Origin: UBA9676 sp036522155
GTDB lineage: Bacteria; Actinomycetota; Actinomycetes; Streptosporangiales; Streptosporangiaceae
DNA: 24,796 bases
Direction: 5' to 3'
Assembly (NCBI GenBank): GCA_036522155.1
Contig: DATDGI010000242.1
Coordinates: forward strand, 1-24,796
A model generated the notes under the pieces. The model saw nothing but the letters and a program-made list of their open reading frames with translations, was not told where the DNA came from and did not search any database. The first letter of the stretch is position 1; every line of letters starts with the position of its first letter. Below, one piece after another: positions 13,940-21,788 of this stretch. A program made the position numbers and the translations under genes.

Positions 13940-14703
13940 GGCAGGACCCCGAGCTCGGCCAGCACGCCGACCAGGGCGGGCACCGCGTCCGGCCCGGTGC
14001 CGAGGACGTTGGCCCGCTTCCGCTCGCCCTCCGGCACCCGCAGGCCCTGCTTGCGCAGCCCCTCGGGCTGCCACTGCGGCTCGTGCTCCTCGATGACCGC
14101 CCGTTTGGCCCGCAGCCGGCCCGGCAGCGACGGGTAGCGCGGCAGGTTGATCCCCTCCTTGACGGTGATCACCGCGGGCAGGGCGAACTCGAACAGCTCC
14201 TCGCGGCCGCGGTACTCCCGCCGGGCCCGGACCGTGCCGCCGTCGGTCTCGATCCCCTTGATCCCGGTCACCACCGGCCAGCCGAGCGCGTGCGCGACCC
14301 GGACGCCGACCTGGTAGTCGCCGGTGTCGGCCGCCTCGTTGCCGAGCAGCAGCAGGTCGTAGCCCTGGCCGGCGTCCGCCTGCCGGCGGGCCTCGGCCAC
14401 GATCGCGGCGGTGGTGGCGATCGGCCCCCACTCCCGGCCGTCGGTGGCCAGCAGCACCGCCCGGCCCGCGCCGAGGGCGAGCGCGTCGCGCAACTGCTCG
14501 GCCGCGGCCGGCGGGCCGAGGGTCAGCACCGACACGCGGCCGCCGAGCCGCTCGGTGAGGCGGATCGCCTCCTCCACCGCGCACTCCTCGTGCGGGCTCA
14601 TCGCGAACCCGGACATCTTGGTGTCCACGTCCTGGCCGTCGGCGGTGACCACGATCGTGCCGCCGACCATCGGCACCCGTTTGACGCAGACCAGGATCTC
14701 CAC
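13936..14703 (-). CDS. etfB: Electron transfer flavoprotein beta subunit
   Basis: 255 residues, normal for ETF beta. It starts at GTG 14703 with EILVCVKRVP, the hallmark N-terminus, then DTKMSGFAMSPHEECAVEEAIRL, VSVLTLGP, LLLLGNEAADTGDYQVG (nucleotide-binding loop) and ITVKEGINLPRYPSLPGRLRAKRA, the recognition-loop region of the family. Only 5 bp separate it from the stop of the upstream dehydrogenase, and its GGAG ribosome site lies inside that gene's end. The tight packing with the FAD-GcvT protein and ETF alpha argues for one transcript and one electron-transfer unit. Confidence 0.94.
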   Translation of the reverse strand: MEILVCVKRVPMVGGTIVVTADGQDVDTKMSGFAMSPHEECAVEEAIRLTERLGGRVSVLTLGPPAAAEQLRDALALGAGRAVLLATDGREWGPIATTAAIVAEARRQADAGQGYDLLLLGNEAADTGDYQVGVRVAHALGWPVVTGIKGIETDGGTVRARREYRGREELFEFALPAVITVKEGINLPRYPSLPGRLRAKRAVIEEHEPQWQPEGLRKQGLRVPEGERKRANVLGTGPDAVPALVGVLAELGVLP

Positions 14704-14708
14704 CTCGG

Positions 14709-17234
14709 TCAGCTCCGGATCCGCTCGTTCTGCGGGTCGAACAGCGGGGTCGCGCCGGCCACCGCGACCGTGACCGGGTAGCGCTCCCCGAAGTACTCGA
14801 CTCCCAGCCGCGCCCCGGGCCGGGCGTCCCCGGCGGGCAGGTAGGCCATCAGCAGGTGCTTGCCCGTGGACGGGCCCGACCCCGCGCTGGTCACATAGGA
14901 CGGCCGGCCGAGGGCGTCCACCAGCCGCTCGCCGCCGGCCGACAGGATCGGCTCGCCGCCGAGCATGTAGCGAAGCTCACCGCGGGCCGACCGGTGGTCG
15001 TCCACGGTCAGCGTGCACAGCACCGCCGCCGGCGGGTCCTCCCGCTGAGTCAGGTACGCGTCCTTGCCGGCGAACGGGTGCTCCTTGACCCGCGGGCGCA
15101 TCATCCCGGCCTCGGCCAGGTTGTAGTCGGCGGTCAGCTCGTTGCCGAAGGCGCGGTACCCCTTCTCCAGCCGGCCGGTGGTGCCGTAGACGCCCATGCC
15201 GACCGGCACCAGCCCATGCGGCCGGCCCGCGTCCCACAGCGCGTCCCAGAGCCTGGCCCCCTGCTCCATCGGCACATACAGCTCCCAGCCCAGCTCCCCC
15301 ACGTACGAGATGCGCGAGGCGAGCACGGTGATGCCCGCCGCCTCGACCTCCCGGCAGCTGCCGAACGGGAAGCCGGAGTGGCTGAAGTCGTCGTCGCTGA
15401 CCGCCTGCATGATCTGCCTGGCGCGTGGCCCCCACAGCCCGAGCGTGGTCCAGGCCGAGGTCAGATCGGCCAGCGCGGCCGTGCCGTCGGCGGGCAGGTG
15501 GTCGGTGAACCACTTCTTCTCCGCCATCCCGGTGGCGCCGCCGGTGACCACCCGGAAGTGGCTGGCGCCGAGCCGCATGACGGTCAGGTCCGCCTTGAAC
15601 CCGCCCCGCTCGTCCAGCAGTGAGGTGTAGACGACCCGGCCGGGGGCCACGTCCAGCTGGGCGACGGCCAGCGACTGCATGGTCGCCAGCGCGGCCGGCC
15701 CGGTGATGTCGAACACCGCGAACGCCGACAGGTCGACCAGCCCGCCGCTGTCCCGCATGGCCAGGTGCTCGGCGTTGATGACCGGCGACCACCAGCGGGC
15801 CTCCCACTCGGCTTCGCGTGGCATCAGCCGGCCGGCGTAGCGGTCAAGCAGGACCTCGTTGCAGGCGTACCAGTGCGGGCGCTCCCAGCCCGCGGTCTCG
15901 AAGAAGACCGCGCCCAGTTCACGTTCCCGGTGGTAGAACGGGCTGACCCGGACCGGCCGGCCGGACTCCCACTGCTCGGCCGGGTGGACGATCCCGTACA
16001 TCTTGTTGAAGCCCTCGCGCGCCCGCGCCTGGACGTGGGCGGCGGTGCGCTGGCTGGGGTAGAACCGGGCGATGTCGGCCTCGTGCACGTCCACCGCGGG
16101 CACCTGGCCGGTCATCCACTCCGCGACCACCCGGCCGCAGCCCGGTCCCTCCTTGATCCAGCTGGCCGCGGCCGACCACAGCCCCTTGACCTCCGGCGTC
16201 TCCCCCAGCAGCGGGTGGCCGTCCGGGGTCATCGAGATCAGCCCGTTGATGGCGTACCGGATGCCGACCCGCTCGTCGCCGAGCAGTTCGGGCATCAGCT
16301 CCAGGGCCTGCGCGAGCTGCGGGTCGAAGTCATCGGCGGTGAACGGCAGCTCGGTCGGTGACAGCGCCGACTCGGCGATGGACGGGATGTCGCCCGGGCT
16401 GACGATCATCGGCCGGTGGGCGTACGAGCCCACCTCCATGTCGCCGCCGTGCTGCCGCTCGTACATGTTGGTGTCCACGTCCCGCACGATCGGGTAGGCG
16501 ATCTCGCCGGTGGTGCCGGCGAACAGCGGCACCGGCCCGACACTGATCATCTGGTGGACGATCGGGGTGAGCGGGAGCCGGGCACCGGCCATCGCCGCCA
16601 CCCGCGGGCTCCACACGCCGCAGGCGACCACGCAGGTATCGGTGGCGATCTCACCCTGATCGGTGCGCACCGCCCGCACCCGCCGGGGGCCGCTCTCGTC
16701 CACCTCGATGCCGAGCACCTCGGCGCCGGCCAGCACCCGCAGCGCGCCCGACCCCTCGGCCTCCTCCCGCATCAGGGTGCCGGCCCGCAGCGAGTCGACC
16801 ACCCCGACGGTCGGGAAGTGCGCGCCGCCGAGGATCACCGCCTCGTCGAGGTACGGAACGAGCTTGCGCACCTCGCCCGGGGACACCTGCTGGGCCGGGA
16901 TGCCCCAGGCCCGGGCGGCGCTGCAGCGCCGCCGCAACTCGGCCATCCGCTCCTCGGTGCGGGCCACCTCGATGCCGCCGCTGCGGGTGAACACCCCGAG
17001 TCCCTCGTACTGCTCGGTGCTGTCCCGGGTCAGCTCCATCATCATCTTCGAGTACTCGATCGGGAAGATGAAGTTGGAGGCGTGCCCGGTCGAGCCGCCC
17101 GGGTTGGGCATCGGCCCCTTGTCCACCAGGACCAGGTCGCGCCAGCCGAGCCGCGCCAGGTGGCAGGCGAGGCTGTTACCGACGATGCCGGCGCCGATGA
17201 TGACGGCGCTCGCCCGGGCCGGTGTGTCGTTCAT
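14709..17234 (-). CDS. FAD-dependent oxidoreductase-GcvT fusion (dimethylglycine/sarcosine dehydrogenase-like)
   Basis: 841 residues from ATG 17234 (an in-frame TTG at 17252 would add six). The N-terminal DAO-type FAD domain has VIIGAGIVGNSLACHLARLG (11-30) and GGSTGHASN; His51 aligns with the histidine that holds FAD covalently in dimethylglycine dehydrogenase, although the next residues differ from the usual HAAG. After the FAO_M linker comes a folate-binding GcvT barrel and C-terminal domain (about 430-841) with YTSLLDERGGFKADLTVMR, VGELGWELYVP and RLEKGYRAFGNEL. Related enzymes oxidise an N-methyl group, hand the carbon to THF as methylene-THF and give electrons to ETF. ETF genes directly follow, supporting this. 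The exact amine is uncertain: dimethylglycine, sarcosine or another N-methyl compound. Confidence 0.88.
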   Translation of the reverse strand: MNDTPARASAVIIGAGIVGNSLACHLARLGWRDLVLVDKGPMPNPGGSTGHASNFIFPIEYSKMMMELTRDSTEQYEGLGVFTRSGGIEVARTEERMAELRRRCSAARAWGIPAQQVSPGEVRKLVPYLDEAVILGGAHFPTVGVVDSLRAGTLMREEAEGSGALRVLAGAEVLGIEVDESGPRRVRAVRTDQGEIATDTCVVACGVWSPRVAAMAGARLPLTPIVHQMISVGPVPLFAGTTGEIAYPIVRDVDTNMYERQHGGDMEVGSYAHRPMIVSPGDIPSIAESALSPTELPFTADDFDPQLAQALELMPELLGDERVGIRYAINGLISMTPDGHPLLGETPEVKGLWSAAASWIKEGPGCGRVVAEWMTGQVPAVDVHEADIARFYPSQRTAAHVQARAREGFNKMYGIVHPAEQWESGRPVRVSPFYHRERELGAVFFETAGWERPHWYACNEVLLDRYAGRLMPREAEWEARWWSPVINAEHLAMRDSGGLVDLSAFAVFDITGPAALATMQSLAVAQLDVAPGRVVYTSLLDERGGFKADLTVMRLGASHFRVVTGGATGMAEKKWFTDHLPADGTAALADLTSAWTTLGLWGPRARQIMQAVSDDDFSHSGFPFGSCREVEAAGITVLASRISYVGELGWELYVPMEQGARLWDALWDAGRPHGLVPVGMGVYGTTGRLEKGYRAFGNELTADYNLAEAGMMRPRVKEHPFAGKDAYLTQREDPPAAVLCTLTVDDHRSARGELRYMLGGEPILSAGGERLVDALGRPSYVTSAGSGPSTGKHLLMAYLPAGDARPGARLGVEYFGERYPVTVAVAGATPLFDPQNERIRS

Positions 17235-17283
17235 GCCGCTATCTACCGCCAATCAATCGTTTGCGAACCTCCGTCCGCGCGCC

Positions 17284-17314
17284 GGCCCCGCCGCCAGGGG
17301 CTGGCGGCGGGGCC
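17284..17314 (-). terminator. Strong hairpin terminator between permease and dehydrogenase genes
   Basis: A perfect 14-bp stem (17284-17297 with 17301-17314) has a 3-nt GGG loop and is nearly all G/C. It lies 30 bp past the permease stop (17344) and before the dehydrogenase start. There is no T-run, as is common for actinobacterial terminators. It should separate the permease transcript from the dehydrogenase-ETF operon, although partial readthrough is possible. Confidence 0.75.
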
Positions 17315-17343
17315 GTTGCCGTCCGGGCTGGCGAAGCCGCTGC

Positions 17344-18993
17344 CTACTCGACCGGGATCTCCTTGTTGATGAGGCCCAGGTCGATGCCCTGCCGCCTGCG
17401 CACCAGCCGCGCCACCACGTACAAGACGATGGCCAGCAAATACAGCACCCCCATGAAGTACAGCGAGTCGCGGTTGTTCACCCCGTAGCCGGCGTTCGTG
17501 AACCACTCGTACAGATTGAAGCCGAGCAGCCCGATCGTGACCCAGCCGGCGACAGGGACGATCTGCACGCCAAAGATCCTGATCTTGCTCGCCGGTGATG
17601 CCCGCCAGAGATCCTTCTTCAGGAACGGCAGGAGTACCACGGCGATCGAGCTGAACAGGAACGTCACGGCGATCACCAGCGTGGCGTCGTAGGTGTAGGT
17701 CACGAACGTCGCGTTGTAGGCATACACGGCGCTCAGGCCCACGGCTGGCAGCAGCATCAGGATGAGTGAGTAGAACGGCACTTTCCGCTTCTCCGACACC
17801 TCTGCGGCCCGGTCCGGCAGCACCCGGTCGAAGGCGGCAGCGAAGATGACCCGGGTCGAGGACAGGAACAGGGTTCCCACCCAGCCGAAGAACCACAGGC
17901 TCATCACCAGGATCAGTGCGACCTGGAACGCCGTGTTATGCACCAGCCAGGCGGCGAACAGGACCGGATACGGCCAGATGGGCAAGACCGAGCTGACGTG
18001 CGGAGTCAGGATGAAGACCTGATAGTTCAGCTGGTTCGAGTTCTGGTAGAAGGCCCAGCCCATCGTCTTGTTGATCAGCAGCAGGAAAATCACCGTCAGG
18101 GCGACCGTGATCCACAGGCCGCCGAACATGCCGGTGAATACCCGCCGGAAGTCGCTCGCGCCGCGGATCTCCCCGTACAGGGTGGCGCCCCAGTTCGGCC
18201 ACAGGATGAAGAACATCATCACCGGCACCAGGAGCATGGTCGGCCCGAGCGGGCCGAATCCGATGGGCGGAGCGTGGTAGCCGATCTTGGCGGCCGCGGC
18301 CTGCGTGGCCCCGTAGGCGTTGTTAAGGCCGAAAAGCTTGTGCGTCTCGAGGTTGAACGAGTTGACGAAGCTGGCGTGCGAGTTGACCAGCAGCAGCACC
18401 ACGATGACCCCGAACCCGACCAGCCCGCCGTAGATGCACCACTTCTGGATCCGGGCATAGCCCGCCATCCCGATCGACACCAGGACGCCGGCCAGCACGA
18501 TGGTGATCATCGAGACGAGGAAAATCCCGTTATGGGTGCCGAACCACGCGGCTCCGCCCGTGGGCCAGGTCCACTTAAGAGTCGCCCACAGCGGCTCGAA
18601 GAACTGGACGGCGAGGATGTTGCCGTAGATCGGCGCCCACAGCCAGAGGATGAACCACCATCCGGTGGCGGCCATCACGAAGCCGATGCCGCCGCCGAGG
18701 ATCCGGGTCTGCCAGACGTAGTCACCGCCTGCCCGCGGGATCGTCACGACCAGGCCGGAGTAGGCGATGACCAGGAACGACACCCAGATACCTGAGATCA
18801 CCACCGACGTGATCAGCTGCCCCTTGGGGAATGCCGGGGCGGCGAAGGCGAACTCGTAGATCGCCAGCGTCACGAAGTTGGTGGCTAGGATCGCATAGAT
18901 CATCGAGTCCCGGACCGACCAGCCGCGCACGAGGCCGGTGGCGTTCCGGAGGAAGAGCGCTGGTCTCTCCTCGCCGACAGCTTCTGTCGCCAT
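17344..18993 (-). CDS. APC-superfamily amino acid/amine permease
   Basis: 549 residues with about twelve or more hydrophobic segments. The first begins near residue 30 (MIYAILATNFVTLAIYEFAF). An early loop has VTIPRAGGDYVWQTRILG, the P-R-x-G-G-x-Y-x-W hallmark of the amino acid-polyamine-organocation superfamily. The C-terminus is short, basic and cytoplasmic (RLVRRRQGIDLG). Start ATG 18993 has a strong GGGAGG site five bases upstream. Substrate cannot be read from sequence; next to demethylation genes it may import betaine or another methylated amine, although typical bacterial betaine carriers are of the BCCT or ABC type. Base composition is visibly less GC-rich than the flanking metabolic genes. 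It lies 73 bp downstream of the phosphoesterase gene, perhaps in one transcript. Confidence 0.87.
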   Translation of the reverse strand: MATEAVGEERPALFLRNATGLVRGWSVRDSMIYAILATNFVTLAIYEFAFAAPAFPKGQLITSVVISGIWVSFLVIAYSGLVVTIPRAGGDYVWQTRILGGGIGFVMAATGWWFILWLWAPIYGNILAVQFFEPLWATLKWTWPTGGAAWFGTHNGIFLVSMITIVLAGVLVSIGMAGYARIQKWCIYGGLVGFGVIVVLLLVNSHASFVNSFNLETHKLFGLNNAYGATQAAAAKIGYHAPPIGFGPLGPTMLLVPVMMFFILWPNWGATLYGEIRGASDFRRVFTGMFGGLWITVALTVIFLLLINKTMGWAFYQNSNQLNYQVFILTPHVSSVLPIWPYPVLFAAWLVHNTAFQVALILVMSLWFFGWVGTLFLSSTRVIFAAAFDRVLPDRAAEVSEKRKVPFYSLILMLLPAVGLSAVYAYNATFVTYTYDATLVIAVTFLFSSIAVVLLPFLKKDLWRASPASKIRIFGVQIVPVAGWVTIGLLGFNLYEWFTNAGYGVNNRDSLYFMGVLYLLAIVLYVVARLVRRRQGIDLGLINKEIPVE

Positions 18994-19066
18994 GCATACC
19001 TCCCAGGGGTGCGCCGGTCAGGGGTGGGGAGACCGGGCTGCGTCAGTCAGGGCCGGGCGCGGCCGC

Positions 19067-20005
19067 TCAGCCGTTCACCAGAAGATATTTCGAGACCTTG
19101 CCCTTCTTTACGTCTAGTTCGAGCAGTGCGCCCTGCAAGACGCCATCACCATAGACGCTGCCCGGATTGATGGCGAGGGTCCGGCCCATTTTCTTGATCC
19201 CGCGGCTCTCGTGGATGTGTCCGTGCACACCAAGCATGGGCTGATAGCGAACGATTGCATCCCGGACGGCCATGGATCCGACCGGTTTCATGACCGCGCC
19301 GCCGTGGATCGGCCGCAGGGTAGCGTCCAGCGCCGGCGCCTCATCCAGGCCGGTCCCGTAGGGTGGCGCGTGGAAGTTGAAGATCGCCCGTCCCATGTCG
19401 GGCACCTGGTTCGCGACCGCCTCGATCTTGGCCGCCAATTCGTCTTCCGGTGCTTCCCGGAACGTGTCCCAGGGAGTTGGATTCGTCCACCCCATCGACA
19501 CCAGATGAAAGCCGCCGAGATCGAGCAGTTTCCCCTCACCGAATGTCACGCAAGGCGACGATTCGATGACGGCATCGATTTCGAAGATGTCGTCATTCCC
19601 GCCGTTGAGGATGCACGGGATCTGGCCGCCCTTGAGCTTGCCGTCCGCCATGTCCAGCCAGCGGTCCAGTGAGGCGACCATCTCGGTGCTGAACCGCCGG
19701 TCGACGGCGCCCTCCTCGGCGCTGAGCGCGGACAGTTCCTCGGCGGACATGAGCGCCGGGTAGGAGCCGCGGTTCCGGATCTGGCGCTCGGCCTCGGCCA
19801 GCGCCTCCCGGCTCTCCAGCCGGACCTTCTCGCCGCCGAGCACCACTTCCCAGTAGCCGTTGTGCTCGGTGATCGGCACCATCACCTTGCCGGTGACGTC
19901 ACCGCCCAGGATGACCATGTCGGCCTTGTAGAAGCTGGCCGCGTTGAGGAATTTGCGCCAGCAGATCTCGGACCCATGAATGTCGGTGGCGAAGAAGACT
20001 CTCAC
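19067..20005 (-). CDS. Calcineurin-like metallophosphoesterase
   Basis: 312 residues from GTG 20005 (GTG 20011 is also possible) behind GGGGTGG. All metal-binding motifs of the superfamily are present in order: DIHG (Asp8, His10), GGDVTG (Asp36), NGGNDD, a histidine in FHAPPYG, and GVHGHIHES. It is therefore probably an active two-metal phosphoesterase. The substrate (phosphoprotein, nucleotide, phosphodiester or other) cannot be told. An open frame to 20059 exists, but MRVFFATDIHG is the natural start of the fold. It precedes the permease gene on the same strand. Base composition is lower in GC than most of the window, like the permease, hinting at a shared origin. Confidence 0.88.
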   Translation of the reverse strand: MRVFFATDIHGSEICWRKFLNAASFYKADMVILGGDVTGKVMVPITEHNGYWEVVLGGEKVRLESREALAEAERQIRNRGSYPALMSAEELSALSAEEGAVDRRFSTEMVASLDRWLDMADGKLKGGQIPCILNGGNDDIFEIDAVIESSPCVTFGEGKLLDLGGFHLVSMGWTNPTPWDTFREAPEDELAAKIEAVANQVPDMGRAIFNFHAPPYGTGLDEAPALDATLRPIHGGAVMKPVGSMAVRDAIVRYQPMLGVHGHIHESRGIKKMGRTLAINPGSVYGDGVLQGALLELDVKKGKVSKYLLVNG

Positions 20006-20054
20006 GCAGACCACCCCACGCCTTCCCGCGGGCCGTCCGCATGACTGCACGACC

Positions 20055-20108
20055 TGCAACGGCTACGCGTTCTGTGCAACGTGTAGCACCCGGCGAAACC
20101 GCCGTCAA
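20055..20108 (-). promoter_or_regulatory. Promoter with direct repeats for the phosphoesterase-permease pair
   Basis: On the minus strand TTGACG (20108-20103) and TACACG (20085-20080) are 17 bases apart. Transcription would start near 20073, about 68 bases before GTG 20005. Two copies of CGTTGCA on this strand (20081-20075 and 20061-20055) have a 20-bp period, two helical turns, overlapping the -10 and the start site. They look like operator half-sites. Confidence 0.45.
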
Positions 20109-20122
20109 GATGCCCAGTTGGG

Positions 20123-20899
20123 TCAGTGCGCGACTTCCTCGGGGAGTTCGTACCACCGCACCCGGTCGCCGACGTTGGACCGCAGCCGCCACTTGACGCT
20201 CTTGGGCGCGCTGTCCGCGAGCTCGGTGAGCCGCTGGATCTGGGCCAGTGGGTCGAACCGGGCACCGGGCGGCACCAGGCCCGGGCGCTCGGCGATGAGG
20301 CCAGGGAGCTTGCCCAGGTTGCCGGTGACGGTGCGCCACCAGCCCCAGTCCGCGCCCAGCACCGCGCCGTAGCGGCCGGTGTCCAGGCTGGGGCCGTCGC
20401 CGCCCAGCGGCAGGCCCGCCAGCAGATGGACGATGTCGTGCGCGTCCTTCTCGTTCAGCTCGACGATCTGCAGCTTGGACAGCAGCACGTCGATCGGGGC
20501 GACGGTGTCCGGCTGGCTGGCGAAGGCCGGTCGCAGGTCGAGCGTGTGGCACATGGTCAGCCGGTCGACCATGACGTCCACCGCCTTCCCGGACGGGGAG
20601 TTGAAGTACATCTGCCGGTCGCCATTGAGGTTGTTGAACCGCCGGTCCGCCTGGCAGCCGCTGCTCTCCAGGTGGGAGGCCACCTTCTTGCGCTCCTTGG
20701 ACAGGCAGGCGAAATCCATGTCCTGGCCGCTGCGCTGCCGGGGCGGGAAGTCCGGGCACAGCACCCGCACCGCCAGCCCGCCGAGCAGCTTGAGCCCGAG
20801 CCCAGCGTCCGCCGCGCCGCGGGCCAGAGTCAGCGCCTCCGGCAGCGGGTCATCCGCGGGCGCTGCGGCGGGACCGCCATCCGTGCCGGCTGTGGACAT
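20123..20899 (-). CDS. Predicted nucleotidyltransferase-fold protein, function unknown
   Basis: 258 residues. The N-terminal half has a pattern typical of minimal nucleotidyltransferase folds (AbiEii/MNT-like): a helix ending in KLLGGLAVRVL (Gly40-Gly41), then RSGQDMDFACL with the D-x-D pair Asp60 and Asp62, and a third acidic position in KAVDVMVD (Asp108). DIVHLLAGL follows in a helical region. Such folds occur in toxin-antitoxin NTases, RNA-modifying enzymes and regulators. No antitoxin-like partner is adjacent, so I do not call a TA system. ATG 20899 has a GCGGGG upstream. It is divergent from the second IclR gene with a 144-bp shared intergenic region. Assignment rests on motif pattern only. 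Confidence 0.6.
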   Translation of the reverse strand: MSTAGTDGGPAAAPADDPLPEALTLARGAADAGLGLKLLGGLAVRVLCPDFPPRQRSGQDMDFACLSKERKKVASHLESSGCQADRRFNNLNGDRQMYFNSPSGKAVDVMVDRLTMCHTLDLRPAFASQPDTVAPIDVLLSKLQIVELNEKDAHDIVHLLAGLPLGGDGPSLDTGRYGAVLGADWGWWRTVTGNLGKLPGLIAERPGLVPPGARFDPLAQIQRLTELADSAPKSVKWRLRSNVGDRVRWYELPEEVAH

Positions 20900-21008
20900 A
20901 AGCCCAGCCCCGCTCTCTTGTGGTCACGGGCACTCGCCGGGTCGCGAGCACCCCGGGACAATACTGCTCAGAGCGCACGCCGTGGCGCAACGGCCGCACC
21001 GGCCGCGG

Positions 21009-21077
21009 TTGACGCAGGCTGGCCCGGTCGCCATCCTAGTTGCATGATCGAGAACGAGGTTGCACGGAACGCAACCT
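21009..21077 (+). promoter_or_regulatory. Putative leaderless promoter and palindromic operator of the second IclR gene
   Basis: TTGACG (21009-21014) and CATCCT (21032-21037) are 17 bases apart. Transcription would begin at or next to ATG 21044, and no Shine-Dalgarno is visible, so a leaderless message is plausible. AGGTTGC (21057-21063) and GCAACCT (21071-21077) form a perfect inverted repeat with a 7-nt spacer inside the first codons, with the same geometry as the 3954-3974 operator. Confidence 0.4.
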
Positions 21078-21769
21078 ACCAGTCGGCCGAGAGGGTGCTG
21101 ACGCTGCTCAAGACGTTCGACGACAGCCGGATGGAACTGGGCGTGGCCGACCTCGCCCGGGCCCTGTCCGTGCACAAGTCGACCGCCTCCCGGCTGGCCG
21201 CGGCGCTGGAGCGGACCGGGTTCCTGACCCGGGTCGGCAAGCGCTACCGGCTCGGGGTGGAGGTCATCCGGCTGGGCTCGCTGGCGTTGCGCAGCTTCGA
21301 CCTGGTCGCCACCATGCAGCCCGCCATGGAGAAGCTGTCCCAGCGGACCGGCGAGACGGTGAACCTGGCCGTCCCCGACGGCGCGGACGTGCTCAACGTG
21401 GCCGAGGTGCCCAGCACCTACATCCTGTCCTCGTCCGGTGGCTGGATCGGCCGCCGGACCAGGCCGCACGCGGTCGCCAACGGCAAGGTGCTGCTCGCCT
21501 ATGGGGTGATCCGCCCGCCGGAGGTGCTGGAGCGCTATACGCCGCGCACGATCACCAGCCTGGACGTGCTCGCCGCCGAACTGGCCGAGGTCCGCCGCCG
21601 CGGCTACGCCACCGCGGTCGCCGAGCTGGAGGAGGGATTGATCGCCGTGGCCTCACCGGTGTTCGACCCGGCCGGGACCTGTGTCGCTGCCCTGTCCATC
21701 ACCGGCCCCGAATACCGGATGCAGCCCGGGACGCTGGACTCGCTCGGCCGCCTGTGCGCCAGCGCGTGA
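21044..21769 (+). CDS. IclR-family transcriptional regulator (second copy)
   Basis: 241 residues, normal family size. A winged helix at about 10-70 includes LGVADLARALSVHKSTASRLAAALERTGFL; the ligand domain has GETVNLAV, HAVANGKVLLAYG, YTPRTITS and GLIAVASPVF. It resembles the regulator at 3992 along its length (same GETVNL, GKVLLAYG and TPRTIT positions) but lacks the Pro/Ala tail, so the two are probably paralogues or separately acquired relatives. The upstream frame is open to 20126, but homology begins at ATG 21044. The aldehyde dehydrogenase follows after 19 bp, so it probably controls that gene and fhs, and perhaps the divergent nucleotidyltransferase-like gene. The ligand is unknown. 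Confidence 0.93.
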   Translation: MIENEVARNATYQSAERVLTLLKTFDDSRMELGVADLARALSVHKSTASRLAAALERTGFLTRVGKRYRLGVEVIRLGSLALRSFDLVATMQPAMEKLSQRTGETVNLAVPDGADVLNVAEVPSTYILSSSGGWIGRRTRPHAVANGKVLLAYGVIRPPEVLERYTPRTITSLDVLAAELAEVRRRGYATAVAELEEGLIAVASPVFDPAGTCVAALSITGPEYRMQPGTLDSLGRLCASA

Positions 21770-21788
21770 GCGGAACGGGGGACAGCGG

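Noticed and set aside
12956..14584. ETF beta/alpha as a single fused protein of 542 codons
   Set aside because: The upstream 215 codons are an out-of-frame reading of ETF beta; true ETF alpha begins at GTG 13939.
17259..17268. GTTTGCGAAC upstream of the dehydrogenase gene as a third IclR site
   Set aside because: Only 3-bp matching arms and no 7-7-7 geometry; too weak to separate from chance.
20123..20899. Toxin-antitoxin or Abi system
   Set aside because: Only a nucleotidyltransferase-like gene is present; the neighbours are a phosphoesterase and a metabolic regulator, with no partner gene.
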